A stretch of 64,000 nt of DNA from Haloplanus sp. XH21. GTDB lineage: Archaea > Halobacteriota > Halobacteria > Halobacteriales > Haloferacaceae. Below are positions 35,883-43,956 of this stretch, piece after piece; the first letter of the stretch is position 1, and each line of letters opens with the position of its first letter. The stretch is taken from the NCBI RefSeq assembly GCF_023276355.1, contig NZ_JALLPL010000001.1, positions 372,001 through 436,000 on the forward strand, written 5' to 3'. The notes under the pieces are model-generated. The model had not been told where the DNA came from. It ran no database searches and was given only the letters and a program-made list of their open reading frames with translations. Both the position numbers and the translations under genes were made by a program.

Positions 35883-37106
35883 ATGACACTCGATCCGGTC
35901 CACGTCGACGGGATCGCGGACATCGCCGGCGTGCTCGCGTCCCGCGTCGACGACACCGACCACGACGACCTGGCGCGGACGGCGTTCGAGGAGTGGCTCG
36001 ATCCGCTCCAGGTCGACGGCCGGACGGTGCTCGAGCCGCTCGGCGAGCGACGCCTGCGCTCGGTCGCCATCGACGACGTGGCGCTGATCGACCCGCCGTT
36101 TCCGACCGTCCACGGCCTCGATTCGGGGACGATCAACCCCACCACGTTCAAAAACGGGTTGGTGCTCGACGTGGCCCACGCCGCGATGGCGGTCACGCCG
36201 ACCGATCTCGACCTCCACCGCGCGCGAAGCCTCGTCACGACCGTCCACGCCAACGACCCGACCCTCTCGCTGGACACCGACTGGGTGCGCCGCGACGAGG
36301 GGTATCTCCGGCGCAAGATCCTGCACGCCCCACGGGTGAACCGCTACGCCGAGGGCGTCGTCCACGCGCTCGCGCTCTATCTCGCCGAGAGTTCTCACGC
36401 GCTCGAGCACGCCGACGCCGTCGACGACTGTCTCCTGCTCGACGGGCCACTGTACCCGAAAGAACTGCTCAACTGGCAGGACCGCGACGCCGAACTCGGC
36501 GCGCTGACGACCGAGGCCAAACCCCGCGCCATCGTCGAGAACTACGTCCGACTGGTCGAGCGCCTCCTCGACCGAGACGTTACCATCGCCGGCTTCGTCA
36601 AGAACCCGTCGGCGAAACTCGTCACCCGGACGCTCCGGGAGAAGGGCGTCGACGCGCCCTGGGTCGACGACACCGCGCTGTTCACGCGCCTGTTGGAACC
36701 CGGCGACACCGACCGGCTCACGTTCACCAACTGGTTCGTCTCCCGCGGCGGCTCGGACCGCACCCTCGCCGCGGACGGTGACGCCCTCGGCGTCGACCGA
36801 CAGCACGACCCTGAGACGTACGAAGTGACGTTTTTCGTCGTCTACGACCCGCGAACCGAACTCTGTTACCGGATCGAAGCCCCGGCGGGACTCACGAGCG
36901 ACGCGGACGACCGCGACCGGCTCACGCGACAGCTCCTCCGCGACGTGGCGACCGCCCGCGGGCCGCCACCCGTCATCGAACGCGCGGACGCCCTCGCCCG
37001 GATCGGCGTCGACGAGAAGGCAGCGCTCAGACGGAAGTTCGAGGAGCGACTGGACTCGCCGTTCGTCAGTACGTACGACGACCGGCGGTGGGGCGAGGAG
37101 TTCTGA
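35883..37106 (+). CDS. nurA: NurA-domain DNA repair nuclease
   Basis: NurA is a 5'-3' nuclease that works with the HerA ATPase and Mre11-Rad50 in DNA end resection. The 407-aa product has the NurA active-site layout with the acidic residue in VHGLDSGTINPTTFKNGLVL and the downstream LLLDGPLYPKELLNW, followed by VLDRDVTIAGFVKNPSAKL-type strands. herA, mre11 and rad50 are not in this window, so it is separated from its usual partners. I start at ATG 35883 (MTLDPVHVDG). Confidence 0.88.
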   Translation: MTLDPVHVDGIADIAGVLASRVDDTDHDDLARTAFEEWLDPLQVDGRTVLEPLGERRLRSVAIDDVALIDPPFPTVHGLDSGTINPTTFKNGLVLDVAHAAMAVTPTDLDLHRARSLVTTVHANDPTLSLDTDWVRRDEGYLRRKILHAPRVNRYAEGVVHALALYLAESSHALEHADAVDDCLLLDGPLYPKELLNWQDRDAELGALTTEAKPRAIVENYVRLVERLLDRDVTIAGFVKNPSAKLVTRTLREKGVDAPWVDDTALFTRLLEPGDTDRLTFTNWFVSRGGSDRTLAADGDALGVDRQHDPETYEVTFFVVYDPRTELCYRIEAPAGLTSDADDRDRLTRQLLRDVATARGPPPVIERADALARIGVDEKAALRRKFEERLDSPFVSTYDDRRWGEEF

Positions 37107-37172
37107 ACCGGGTCGGTGGCGCTACTCCCCGGCGATCACCGGAACCGACGCACCCGATCGTCGAACCAGCCG

Positions 37173-37511
37173 TCAGTCGATCGGATCGGCCTTCTCGACC
37201 TCGATCGTCACCGTCGATTCGGGGATGCCGACGCGGGCGAACTGGGTCCGGAGGTGTTCTTTCGCCGCCTCGATGGCCTGCTCACGGGTGTCGAACCCGC
37301 GTGGCATGGGCGATTCGAAGGCGATCTGTATCTCGCGGCCGTCGATTTCGGTGGTCGACCCGCCGCTCTCGACCTCGTAGAACTCGTCACAGACCCAGAC
37401 GTACGCGGCGTCCTCGTCGGGCGCCCCCTGGAAGGACGGGGCCTGCTCGCCCCGCTCGTAAACGGTTCCGGTGAGCGTCGTCTCGCCACCGTTGCCGCGA
37501 ATCAGTAGCAT
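37173..37511 (-). CDS. Conserved haloarchaeal protein, 112 aa
   Basis: The protein starts MLLIRGNGGETTLTGTVYER and has VWVCDEFYEVESGGSTTEID, then IQIAFESPMPRGFDTREQAI and the helix EAAKEHLRTQFARVGIPEST, with the strand TVTIEVEKADPID at the end. The composition is halophilic. I cannot assign it to a characterised family. It stands alone after the convergent nurA gene. Confidence 0.75.
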   Translation of the reverse strand: MLLIRGNGGETTLTGTVYERGEQAPSFQGAPDEDAAYVWVCDEFYEVESGGSTTEIDGREIQIAFESPMPRGFDTREQAIEAAKEHLRTQFARVGIPESTVTIEVEKADPID

Positions 37512-37650
37512 AGTGAAGATACGAGCGCACGACGTAAAAGGCGTCTGTGACTGCTCCCGGCAGCCACACGCATCGGGATTATCGTAACGGTCCAGAGAGT
37601 CTCGCCGTGACGGTCCGGCGAGAACCTCCGACGACTTCCGATAAACCCTA

Positions 37651-38595
37651 TCACTCGTCGCCGAAGGTGGCCTGCAGGTCGGCCGCGATCCGCCGGCGCG
37701 CGTCCGTCGCCCGTTCGAGGTCGGGGAAGGAGGCAAAGACGTGGACCATCCCCGGATAGTGGGCGTGGGTCACCGACACGCCGGCCGCCTGCAGGCGATC
37801 GGCGTAGGCCGCCCCCTCGTCGCGGAGCGGATCGTAGCCCGCCGTGACGACCGTCGCCGTCGGGAGATCGGAGAGATCCCGCGCCCGCAACGGCGACGCG
37901 TAGGGGTTCGCGCCGTCGATGTCGTCGGCGAGATACCGCGCCCAGTACCAGCGCATGCTCGCCTGCGAGAGCAGGTAGCCCTCGGCGTTCTCGGCGTAGG
38001 AGTCGGTGTCGAACGCGTGGTCCGTGATCGGATAGAGCAGCACCTGGTGGTCGATGGATGGCCCGCCGTGCTCGCGCGCCAGGAGCGTCACGGCGGCCGC
38101 GAGGTTCCCACCGGCGCTGTCGCCGCCGACGGCCACGCGGCCCGGGTCGCCGCCGGCGATGGCGGCGTGTTCGGCCGCCCACGCCGTTGCGGCGTAGGCG
38201 TCGTGGACCGGCGTCGGAAACGGATGCTCCGGGGCCCGTCGGTAGTCGACGGAGACGACGACGCAGTCGGCCGCCCGCGCGAGGAGGCGACAGATGCCGT
38301 CGTGGGTGTCCAGATCGCCCCGCACCCAGCCGCCGCCGTGGAAGTAGACGAGGACGGGGTGGCCGTCACCGGGTGGCGTGTACGTCCGCACGGACAGGGG
38401 CGTCGTGGGGTCGCCGCCCGGCCCCGGAATCGAGAGGGTCCGAACCGTCAGGTCGTCGTCCGGTGGCTCCGACACCAGTTGGGAACGGAGCGCCTCCCGG
38501 GCGCCCGAAACCGACAGCGCGTGCGTCGGCGGAAGGTCGATCCGGTCGAGGATGGTTCGGGCCTCGGGATGCAAGTCGTCGGCGCGCCCGGTCAC
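37651..38595 (-). CDS. HSL-family alpha/beta hydrolase (esterase/lipase-like)
   Basis: This 314-aa serine hydrolase has the hormone-sensitive-lipase oxyanion motif YFHGGGWVRGDL and the nucleophile elbow VAVGGDSAGGNLAAAV. The catalytic Asp and His are probably in TAGYDPLRDEG and GMVHVFASFPDL. The GDSAG plus HGGG pair defines the family; the likely substrates are short-chain esters. The start is uncertain; I use GTG 38595 because a GCGGAGGACG sequence precedes it. An upstream GTG at 38721 would add 42 residues. It is divergent from the FKBP gene. Confidence 0.88.
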   Translation of the reverse strand: MTGRADDLHPEARTILDRIDLPPTHALSVSGAREALRSQLVSEPPDDDLTVRTLSIPGPGGDPTTPLSVRTYTPPGDGHPVLVYFHGGGWVRGDLDTHDGICRLLARAADCVVVSVDYRRAPEHPFPTPVHDAYAATAWAAEHAAIAGGDPGRVAVGGDSAGGNLAAAVTLLAREHGGPSIDHQVLLYPITDHAFDTDSYAENAEGYLLSQASMRWYWARYLADDIDGANPYASPLRARDLSDLPTATVVTAGYDPLRDEGAAYADRLQAAGVSVTHAHYPGMVHVFASFPDLERATDARRRIAADLQATFGDE

Positions 38596-38729
38596 GGGAC
38601 TCGTCCTCCGCGACGGCCGTCCGTCAGGATCATACGCGACCGTACTCGATCCGGATAGATAAAGTTCGACGGCGGGCCGACCGGAACCCAGGTCCAAGCC
38701 CTTATGGGTGCGACGAGTCACAGACGGAT

Positions 38730-39197
38730 ATGGCGATTGCTACTGGTGACTCCGTCACCATCGCGTACACCGGTCGGCTCGACGATGGCACCGTCTTCGA
38801 CACCACCGACGAATCCACCGCGGAGGAAGCCGGCCTGCTCGACCAGCAGCCGGATCGCGAGTTCGAACCGCTCACGGTGACCGTCGGCGAGGGGAACCTC
38901 ATCGAGGGGCTCGAATCGGCCCTGCTCGGCCTCGAAGAGGGCGACTCCGAGACGATCACGGTCCCGCCCGAGGAGGCCTACGGCGAAGCGACTGGCGACA
39001 GCGTCCGCGAGTTCGACGCCGAGGACTTCGAAGGCATGGTCGGGCAGGAGCCGGTCGAAGGGATGGAAGTGCGGGCCCAGGGCGGCGCCGTCGGAACCGT
39101 CGTCGAAATCGACGGAGACGTCGTGCGCGTCGACTTCGAACATCCGCTGGCCGGCGAGACGCTGACGTTCGACGTGGACGTGCTGAACGTCGAGTAA
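38730..39197 (+). CDS. FKBP-type peptidyl-prolyl isomerase (SlyD-like)
   Basis: The 155-aa protein catalyses proline cis-trans isomerisation and probably acts as a folding helper. The FKBP half shows VTIAYTGRLDDGTVFDTTDE, then the GLLDQQPDREFEPL insert and LIEGLESALLGLEEGDSETI, with the conserved VPPEEAYG. The C-terminal half (GMEVRAQGGAVGTVVEIDGD, HPLAGETLTFDVDVLNVE) is the archaeal extension found in long FKBPs. The start is ATG 38730. It is divergent from the esterase gene. Confidence 0.93.
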   Translation: MAIATGDSVTIAYTGRLDDGTVFDTTDESTAEEAGLLDQQPDREFEPLTVTVGEGNLIEGLESALLGLEEGDSETITVPPEEAYGEATGDSVREFDAEDFEGMVGQEPVEGMEVRAQGGAVGTVVEIDGDVVRVDFEHPLAGETLTFDVDVLNVE

Positions 39198-39254
39198 GCA
39201 CGTCGCCGGCACCGCACCCTTGCCTTGATAGGGTAACCCGTCGTGGATGGTGTC

Positions 39255-41318
39255 GTGAGCGAGACGCCGACGATCCACGCACTCGACGACGCGACGGTTC
39301 GCCGCATCGCCGCCGGCGAGGTGGTCGAACGCCCCGCCAGCGTCGTGAAAGAACTCGTCGAGAACAGCCTCGACGCCGACGCCTCGCGGATCACGGTCGC
39401 CGTCGACGGCGGCGGGACGGACGGCATCCGCGTCCGCGACGACGGCGTCGGCATGACCGACGCGGACCTCGAACGCGCTGTCGAGGAACACACTACGAGC
39501 AAGATCACCGATAGCGACGACCTCGACGGGGGCGTCGGCACCCTCGGCTTCCGCGGCGAGGCGCTGCACACCATCGGCGCGGTGTCGCGCCTGACGATCC
39601 GGAGTCGCCCCCGGGACGGCGGGCGCGGACACGAACTCACCGTCGACGGCGGCGACGCGGGCGACGTTACTCCCTCGGGCTGTCCGCCGGGGACCGCCGT
39701 CGAAGTCGAAGACCTGTTCTACAACACGCCGGCGCGAAAGAAGTTCCTCAAGACCGAGGCCACGGAGTTCGATCACGTCAACCGCGTGGTCACGCAGTAC
39801 GCCCTCGCCAACCCCGACGTGGCGATGGCGCTGGAACACGACGGCCGCGAAGTGTTCGCCACCGAGGGGAGCGGCGACCTCGAATCGACCGTCCTCGCCG
39901 TCTACGGCCGCGAGGTGGCGTCGTCGATGGTCGCCGTCGAGGGGGACCCCACGGACGCCCCCGTCGCGTCGGTGTCGGGACTGGTGAGCCACCCCGAAAC
40001 CACGCGGGCCGGCCGCGAGTACCTCTCCACGTTCGTCAACGGCCGCTATGTCACCGCCGGCACGCTCCGCGAGGCCGTCCTCGACGCCTACGGCGGCCAG
40101 CTCGCGCCGGACCGCTACCCCTTCGCCGTCCTCTTCATCGAGGTGCCGCCGGACACCGTCGACGTGAACGTCCACCCCCGCAAGATGGAAGTTAGATACA
40201 ATAAACCGGAAGCCGTCAAGCATCAAGTCCGTAGCGCCGTGGAAGATGCGCTCCGCGAAGAGGGCATCCTTCGCTCGTCGGCACCGCGCGGGCGAAGCGC
40301 CCCCGAGGAAACGCCCATCGATCCGACATCGTCAATCGAGGAAGTGACGACCGCCGACGTTGACGTCAACAGTACGGAAGCCGACGAATCGGCACTGGAT
40401 GAACCGAGTACGGCCGGTCCCGACGATGTCGAAGAGTCCCCGAATGATACGGGTTCGTCTCGGTCGACGCCTTCGACACAGTCGCCGCAGTCGGAGTTGG
40501 CATCGTCATCCGAGGAAGCACCGGACACGTCGTCGGACTCATCGGCAGGGACGACGACACAGTCATCGGAGTCGACGGCACGAGAGTCGAAGGCTCCCGA
40601 ATCAACACGACCATCCACGCTCTCCGATTCGTATCGGACACCGTCTACCGAGAAATCAGAGACGGATACGCAAACGTCCCTAACCGGCGGCGACGCGTCC
40701 CAGCCGACCGAATACGACAACTTCCCCAATCTTCGCGTATTGGGGCAGCTACACGATACGTACGTCGTTACCGAGTCCGACGACGGTCTCATTCTTGTCG
40801 ACCAGCACGCTGCCGACGAGCGGGTGAACTACGAACGTCTTCGGAAACAATTTGATGGCGACACGACAACCCAAGTGTTGGCGGAACCGGTCGAAATCGA
40901 ATTAACCGCCCGCGAAGCAGCGGTATTCGACGCCTACAGAGACGCAGTAGCGCAGTTAGGCTTCCATGCCGATCTCGTCGACGACCGAACTGTCCGCGTG
41001 ACGACCGTGCCCGCCATCGTTGCCGAATCGGTAGGACCGACGCTGATACGCGACGTTCTGACCAACTTCGTCGACGATGAACGAACAGCCGAAGAAACGG
41101 TCGACGCAGTGGCCGACGACCTGTTGGCAGATATGGCGTGTCACCCGTCGATTACGGGGAATACGTCGCTGACCGAAGGGTCGGTATTCGACCTCCTGTC
41201 AGCGCTCGACGACTGTGAAAATCCGTGGTCGTGTCCACACGGCCGTCCGGTGTTGATTCAGATCGATTCCGAGGAGATTGACGATCGCTTCGAACGTGAC
41301 TACCCTGGGCACCAATAA
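39255..41318 (+). CDS. mutL: DNA mismatch repair protein MutL (mosaic gene)
   Basis: MutL couples mismatch recognition to strand cutting. The GHKL ATPase is complete: RIAAGEVVERPASVVKELVE, NSLDADA, DDGVGMTDADL, TSKITDSDDL and GTLGFRGEALHTIGAVSRL. The C-terminus carries the endonuclease signature DQHAADERVNYE (from residue 516), ACHPSITGN and CPHGRP. From about base 40190 (MEVRYNKPEAVK) the gene turns A/T-richer with different codon use, through a Ser/Thr/Glu-rich linker to the stop. A second, G+C-rich copy of the 3' end lies at 42473-42790. The start could be GTG 39255 or GTG 39243. mutS is not in the window. Confidence 0.93.
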   Translation: MSETPTIHALDDATVRRIAAGEVVERPASVVKELVENSLDADASRITVAVDGGGTDGIRVRDDGVGMTDADLERAVEEHTTSKITDSDDLDGGVGTLGFRGEALHTIGAVSRLTIRSRPRDGGRGHELTVDGGDAGDVTPSGCPPGTAVEVEDLFYNTPARKKFLKTEATEFDHVNRVVTQYALANPDVAMALEHDGREVFATEGSGDLESTVLAVYGREVASSMVAVEGDPTDAPVASVSGLVSHPETTRAGREYLSTFVNGRYVTAGTLREAVLDAYGGQLAPDRYPFAVLFIEVPPDTVDVNVHPRKMEVRYNKPEAVKHQVRSAVEDALREEGILRSSAPRGRSAPEETPIDPTSSIEEVTTADVDVNSTEADESALDEPSTAGPDDVEESPNDTGSSRSTPSTQSPQSELASSSEEAPDTSSDSSAGTTTQSSESTARESKAPESTRPSTLSDSYRTPSTEKSETDTQTSLTGGDASQPTEYDNFPNLRVLGQLHDTYVVTESDDGLILVDQHAADERVNYERLRKQFDGDTTTQVLAEPVEIELTAREAAVFDAYRDAVAQLGFHADLVDDRTVRVTTVPAIVAESVGPTLIRDVLTNFVDDERTAEETVDAVADDLLADMACHPSITGNTSLTEGSVFDLLSALDDCENPWSCPHGRPVLIQIDSEEIDDRFERDYPGHQ

Positions 41319-41327
41319 TGACGGGGA

Positions 41328-41573
41328 TTAGATTCGGAATTTGAATATGTCGCCACGATATCGGTCTTCGATATCTTCGTCGTAAGTGTGAATATAGGAG
41401 TCGATTGCGTCGCGGGGCGAGCGGATTTTACCGCCAGATTGGATATCTCCCCGTAGATACTTGACGAGGTCACGAGGCCAGTTCTGTTCGACCTTGAACC
41501 ATGCCGTCCCGACGTACTCCCGTAATGCGACATCACGACTCCACACAACACGCTCGTCAACTGTCAGTTTCAA
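41328..41573 (-). CDS. Orphan ORF, 81 aa, in the inserted low-G+C block
   Basis: The frame begins at TTG 41573 within the CRISPR-like repeat and encodes KLTVDERVVWSRDVALREYV, GTAWFKVEQNWPRDLVKYLR, GDIQSGGKIRSPRDAIDSYI and HTYDEDIEDRYRGDIFKFRI. It has no ATG start, so the 5' part may have been lost at the repeat. The short REYVGTAW resembles LEYVGTEW at the end of the neighbouring DUF5615 ORF, perhaps by shared ancestry. Function unknown; it may be a gene fragment. Confidence 0.4.
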   Translation of the reverse strand: MKLTVDERVVWSRDVALREYVGTAWFKVEQNWPRDLVKYLRGDIQSGGKIRSPRDAIDSYIHTYDEDIEDRYRGDIFKFRI

Positions 41574-41603
41574 TTCCGTGCTGGATTTTCTCCCTGTCGC
41601 GAC
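41567..41603 (-). repeat. CRISPR-like 37-base repeat, copy A
   Basis: On the minus strand the sequence begins GTCGCGACAGGGAGAAAA and ends CACGGAATTGAAAC. The ATTGAAAC end, the 37-base length and the inner CC...GG part are typical of CRISPR repeats. It matches copy B (42444-42480) at 33 of 37 positions. There is no adjacent array. Confidence 0.6.
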
Positions 41604-41676
41604 CCGAGAAGCGTACCTCGGAACTTACTCGACGAAAGCAAAAACCCGCGCTCGGGAGAAAGTCGACTGGCTCTAA

Positions 41677-42021
41677 CTACAGCCACTCTGTCCCGACGTA
41701 TTCGAGACCGCCGACCTCTTCTTGGGCGTATACCTGTGACACTCGATGGACCACGTCTGCGACCTGCTTGGCCGAAAGGGTCGCGTCGGCGAAGTAGAAC
41801 GCCGCTCGATAGTCGTCATCATCGAGTTCGAGGACGAAATCGTCGTCGTAGGTGACGATGATGCGGTCGGTGTCCCGAGAGTACCGAGCGATAGGCCGGT
41901 CGTCGGTTCCCTTCCCGAGTTCGTCCGCAAAGTCGATGTGTTCGACGTCGTGGCCGTAGTTTTCGAGTCGGTGAAGCACCTCATGCTCGACGTTCTCGTC
42001 GAGCATCAGCCGATACGCCAT
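41677..42021 (-). CDS. DUF5615 PIN-like protein (toxin candidate)
   Basis: The 114-aa product starts MAYRLMLDENVEHEVLHRLE and shows the PIN-like acidic residues D8-E9-N10 at the N-terminus, a central DDRPIARYSRDTDRIIVTYD and DDFVLELDDDDYRAAFYFAD. DUF5615 (Mut7-C-like PIN) proteins are predicted RNases and are usually paired with DUF433 partners as toxin-antitoxin systems. The DUF433 gene lies three bases upstream, giving a tight pair. The A/T-richer base composition marks it as part of the inserted block. Confidence 0.82.
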   Translation of the reverse strand: MAYRLMLDENVEHEVLHRLENYGHDVEHIDFADELGKGTDDRPIARYSRDTDRIIVTYDDDFVLELDDDDYRAAFYFADATLSAKQVADVVHRVSQVYAQEEVGGLEYVGTEWL

Positions 42022-42024
42022 CCA

Positions 42025-42315
42025 CTATTCCCCGGGAGGCGTCAGCGTCGACCGACGTTTGGCTTCCTCGACGGCCCGCTCGTGGCGCTCCTCGACCTGC
42101 TTCATCTCCTCGGGGTTGTTATGGAAGTAGGCCAGCGCCTCGTACACGTCCGCGACATCGAGGCCGTGACGGTCCGCAACCGTCTCCGGACGAAGTCCTC
42201 GCTCCTCGACGCGCTCGTGGACGTACCGGACGGTAATTCGACTTCCCTCGATGTGGGGCTCATCGTGGACCGACGACTCCTCGCTCGACACGATCCGGTA
42301 TGTTTGCGTCGCCAT
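42025..42315 (-). CDS. DUF433 protein (antitoxin candidate)
   Basis: The 96-aa product contains EPHIEGSRITVRYVHERVEE, RGLRPETVADRHGLDVADVY and EALAYFHNNPEEMKQVEERH. The DUF433 core is a HTH-like domain (GTRITV...A...L....VY.AL.Y.) found in putative VapB-type antitoxins. It directly precedes the DUF5615 gene by three bases in the same orientation. Function as an antitoxin is inferred from family and context. The start is ATG 42315. Confidence 0.83.
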   Translation of the reverse strand: MATQTYRIVSSEESSVHDEPHIEGSRITVRYVHERVEERGLRPETVADRHGLDVADVYEALAYFHNNPEEMKQVEERHERAVEEAKRRSTLTPPGE

Positions 42316-42443
42316 TCTGCTTCCATCTACGGTGTCGATACTGAAATAGGTTCGCGGGAGGGAGAAAATCGCTCGGTTCTAATCGTCTCCGCCTGTCTCC
42401 ATCTCGTCACCGAGGATGTCACCCATGATAGCCCCGAAAACAG

Positions 42444-42480
42444 ATTTCAATCCCGTGCAGGGTTTTCTCCCTGTCGCGAC
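42444..42480 (-). repeat. CRISPR-like 37-base repeat, copy B
   Basis: On the minus strand it begins GTCGCGACAGGGAGAAAA and ends CACGGGATTGAAAT. It ends exactly where the displaced mutL 3' copy resumes (gtcgcgaccgtcccggcg). Four differences from copy A. The GGGATTGAAA end and the CCC-TGCAC-GGG mini-stem are CRISPR-repeat features. Confidence 0.6.
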
Positions 42481-42790
42481 CGTCCCGGCGGTGTTCGACG
42501 CGGCGCTCGATCCGTCGCTCCTCCGGGACGCGCTGACGGGCGTCGCCGACGGCACCGTCGACGCCGTGGCCGACTCCCTGCTCGCGGATCTGGCGTGTTA
42601 CCCCTCGATCACGGGGAACACGTCGCTCACGGAGGGGTCGGTCGTCGACCTGCTGGCATCGCTCGACGCCTGCGAGAACCCGTACGCGTGTCCGCACGGC
42701 CGCCCCGTCGTCGTCGCGTTCGACCGCGAGGAGATCACGGATCGGTTCGAGCGCGACTACCCGGGTCACGGCGGCCGCCGCTCCGAGTGA
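42473..42790 (+). pseudogene. Displaced 3' end of the native mutL (headless remnant)
   Basis: The frame (about 105 residues) reads VATVPAVFDAALDPSLLRDA, then DAVADSLLADLACYPSITGN, TSLTEGSVVDLLASLDACEN and CPHGRPVVVAFDREEITDRF, ending with an Arg-rich tail RRSE. It closely matches the C-terminus of MutL at 41318 but is G+C-rich like the host genome. It has no start of its own and no ATPase or linker, so it is a remnant of the original mutL left after recombination brought in another 3' half. It cannot make a functional MutL alone. Confidence 0.85.
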
Positions 42791-42829
42791 CGAACGCACC
42801 TTTTTCCGACCGTCGGCCGAACGGCGACT

Positions 42830-43771
42830 GTGACCGATCTCGTGACCGTCGGCGAGGCGACGCTTCGGCTCTCGCCACCGCGCGGCGAGCGCATCGAGAC
42901 GGCGGGGACGTTCGACGCCCACGTTGGCGGCCCGGAGAGCAACGTCGCCGTCGCGACCGCGACGCTCGGCCTCGACGCCGCCTGGCTGTCGAAACTCCCG
43001 GACACGGCGCTCGGCCGACGCGTCATCGGCGACCTGCGCCGTCACGGCGTCCGGACCGGCGTCGTGTGGACCGACACCGGCCGCGTGTCGACATCGTTCG
43101 TCGACCGCGGCGGCCCGACCGATTCGACCGATGTCTCCGACCGCGAGGACGCCGCGATCACGACCACGACGCCCGACGACCTCCCGATGGGGGCGGTTCG
43201 CGACGCCAAGACGCTGTTCGTCAGCGGAGCGACCCCCGCCCGCTCGGAGACGCTCTTGGAGACGACCGAGACGCTCCTCGACGTGGCCGGCGAGGCCGAC
43301 ACGACGCGAGCGTTCGACACGCGATACGACGCGACGGGACTCGCACCCGCGACCGCCCGTGAGCTGTACGACCGCCTGCTCGATCGGGTCGACGTGCTGA
43401 TCATCGACGAAGCCGACGCCCAGGCCGTCTTCGACCTCGACAGCGACGTGGTCCAGGCGGGACACAGCCTCCGGACGCGCTACGACTGCGCGACCGTCGT
43501 CATCACGCGCCGGCGGTGGGAACAGCCGACGATTGGCCTGCAGGGCGAGGAGATCTACGAGGTGCCGGCCTTCGAAACGGCACTGCGCGATCCGGCCGGC
43601 GTCCACGACGCGTTCGTCGGTGGCTTCCTCTCCGGCCGCCTCCGCGGCGACGACGTGAAGGAGGCGTTGACCGAGGGCGTCGCGACGGCGGCGCTCAAAC
43701 GAACCATCGTCGGCGACACCGTCGTCGGCTCACGCGCAGATGTCGCCGCCATCCGCGACGGACGGAACTGA
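42830..43771 (+). CDS. PfkB-family sugar kinase
   Basis: The 313-aa protein has the PfkB/ribokinase fold: N-terminal VTVGEATLRLSPPRGERIET, the glycine-rich substrate site HVGGPESNVAVATATLGLDA, and the C-terminal ATP/anion-hole region. The usual GAGD signature there is changed to AGVHDAFVGGFLSG: the catalytic Asp is kept but the preceding GAG is not. The substrate may be a keto-deoxy sugar acid or a nucleoside; I cannot tell. GTG 42830 is the start. It lies 40 bases after the mutL remnant. Confidence 0.85.
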   Translation: MTDLVTVGEATLRLSPPRGERIETAGTFDAHVGGPESNVAVATATLGLDAAWLSKLPDTALGRRVIGDLRRHGVRTGVVWTDTGRVSTSFVDRGGPTDSTDVSDREDAAITTTTPDDLPMGAVRDAKTLFVSGATPARSETLLETTETLLDVAGEADTTRAFDTRYDATGLAPATARELYDRLLDRVDVLIIDEADAQAVFDLDSDVVQAGHSLRTRYDCATVVITRRRWEQPTIGLQGEEIYEVPAFETALRDPAGVHDAFVGGFLSGRLRGDDVKEALTEGVATAALKRTIVGDTVVGSRADVAAIRDGRN

Positions 43772-43904
43772 CGGGCGCGTCTCGAACGGTTACGCCAGTA
43801 GCTGGCCGTCTTCCGGAGGTGTATTATGAACGTCGTAGCGGTGCCCACGTTAGCACCGAGCACGGAGTACGAAACGAACGGATGGCTCTGTCGGGGGAGG
43901 TTCG

Positions 43905-43941
43905 ATAAAAGAAAGCCGCGTGAAGACCGCTTTCGGCGGTC
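43905..43941 (-). terminator. Hairpin plus T-rich stretch after the S-layer gene
   Basis: On the minus strand GACCGC-CGAAA-GCGGTC (43941 to 43925) is followed by ttcacgcggctttctttta. The stem-loop and trailing T-run form a clear transcription terminator candidate just past the csg stop. Confidence 0.6.
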
Positions 43942-43956
43942 AGTCGTGATTAGTCG

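Noticed and set aside
42379-42426. Short peptide MGDILGDEMETGGDD downstream of repeat copy B on the minus strand
   Set aside because: Acidic and neat, but only 15 codons; perhaps the tail of a lost gene. Too little to call.
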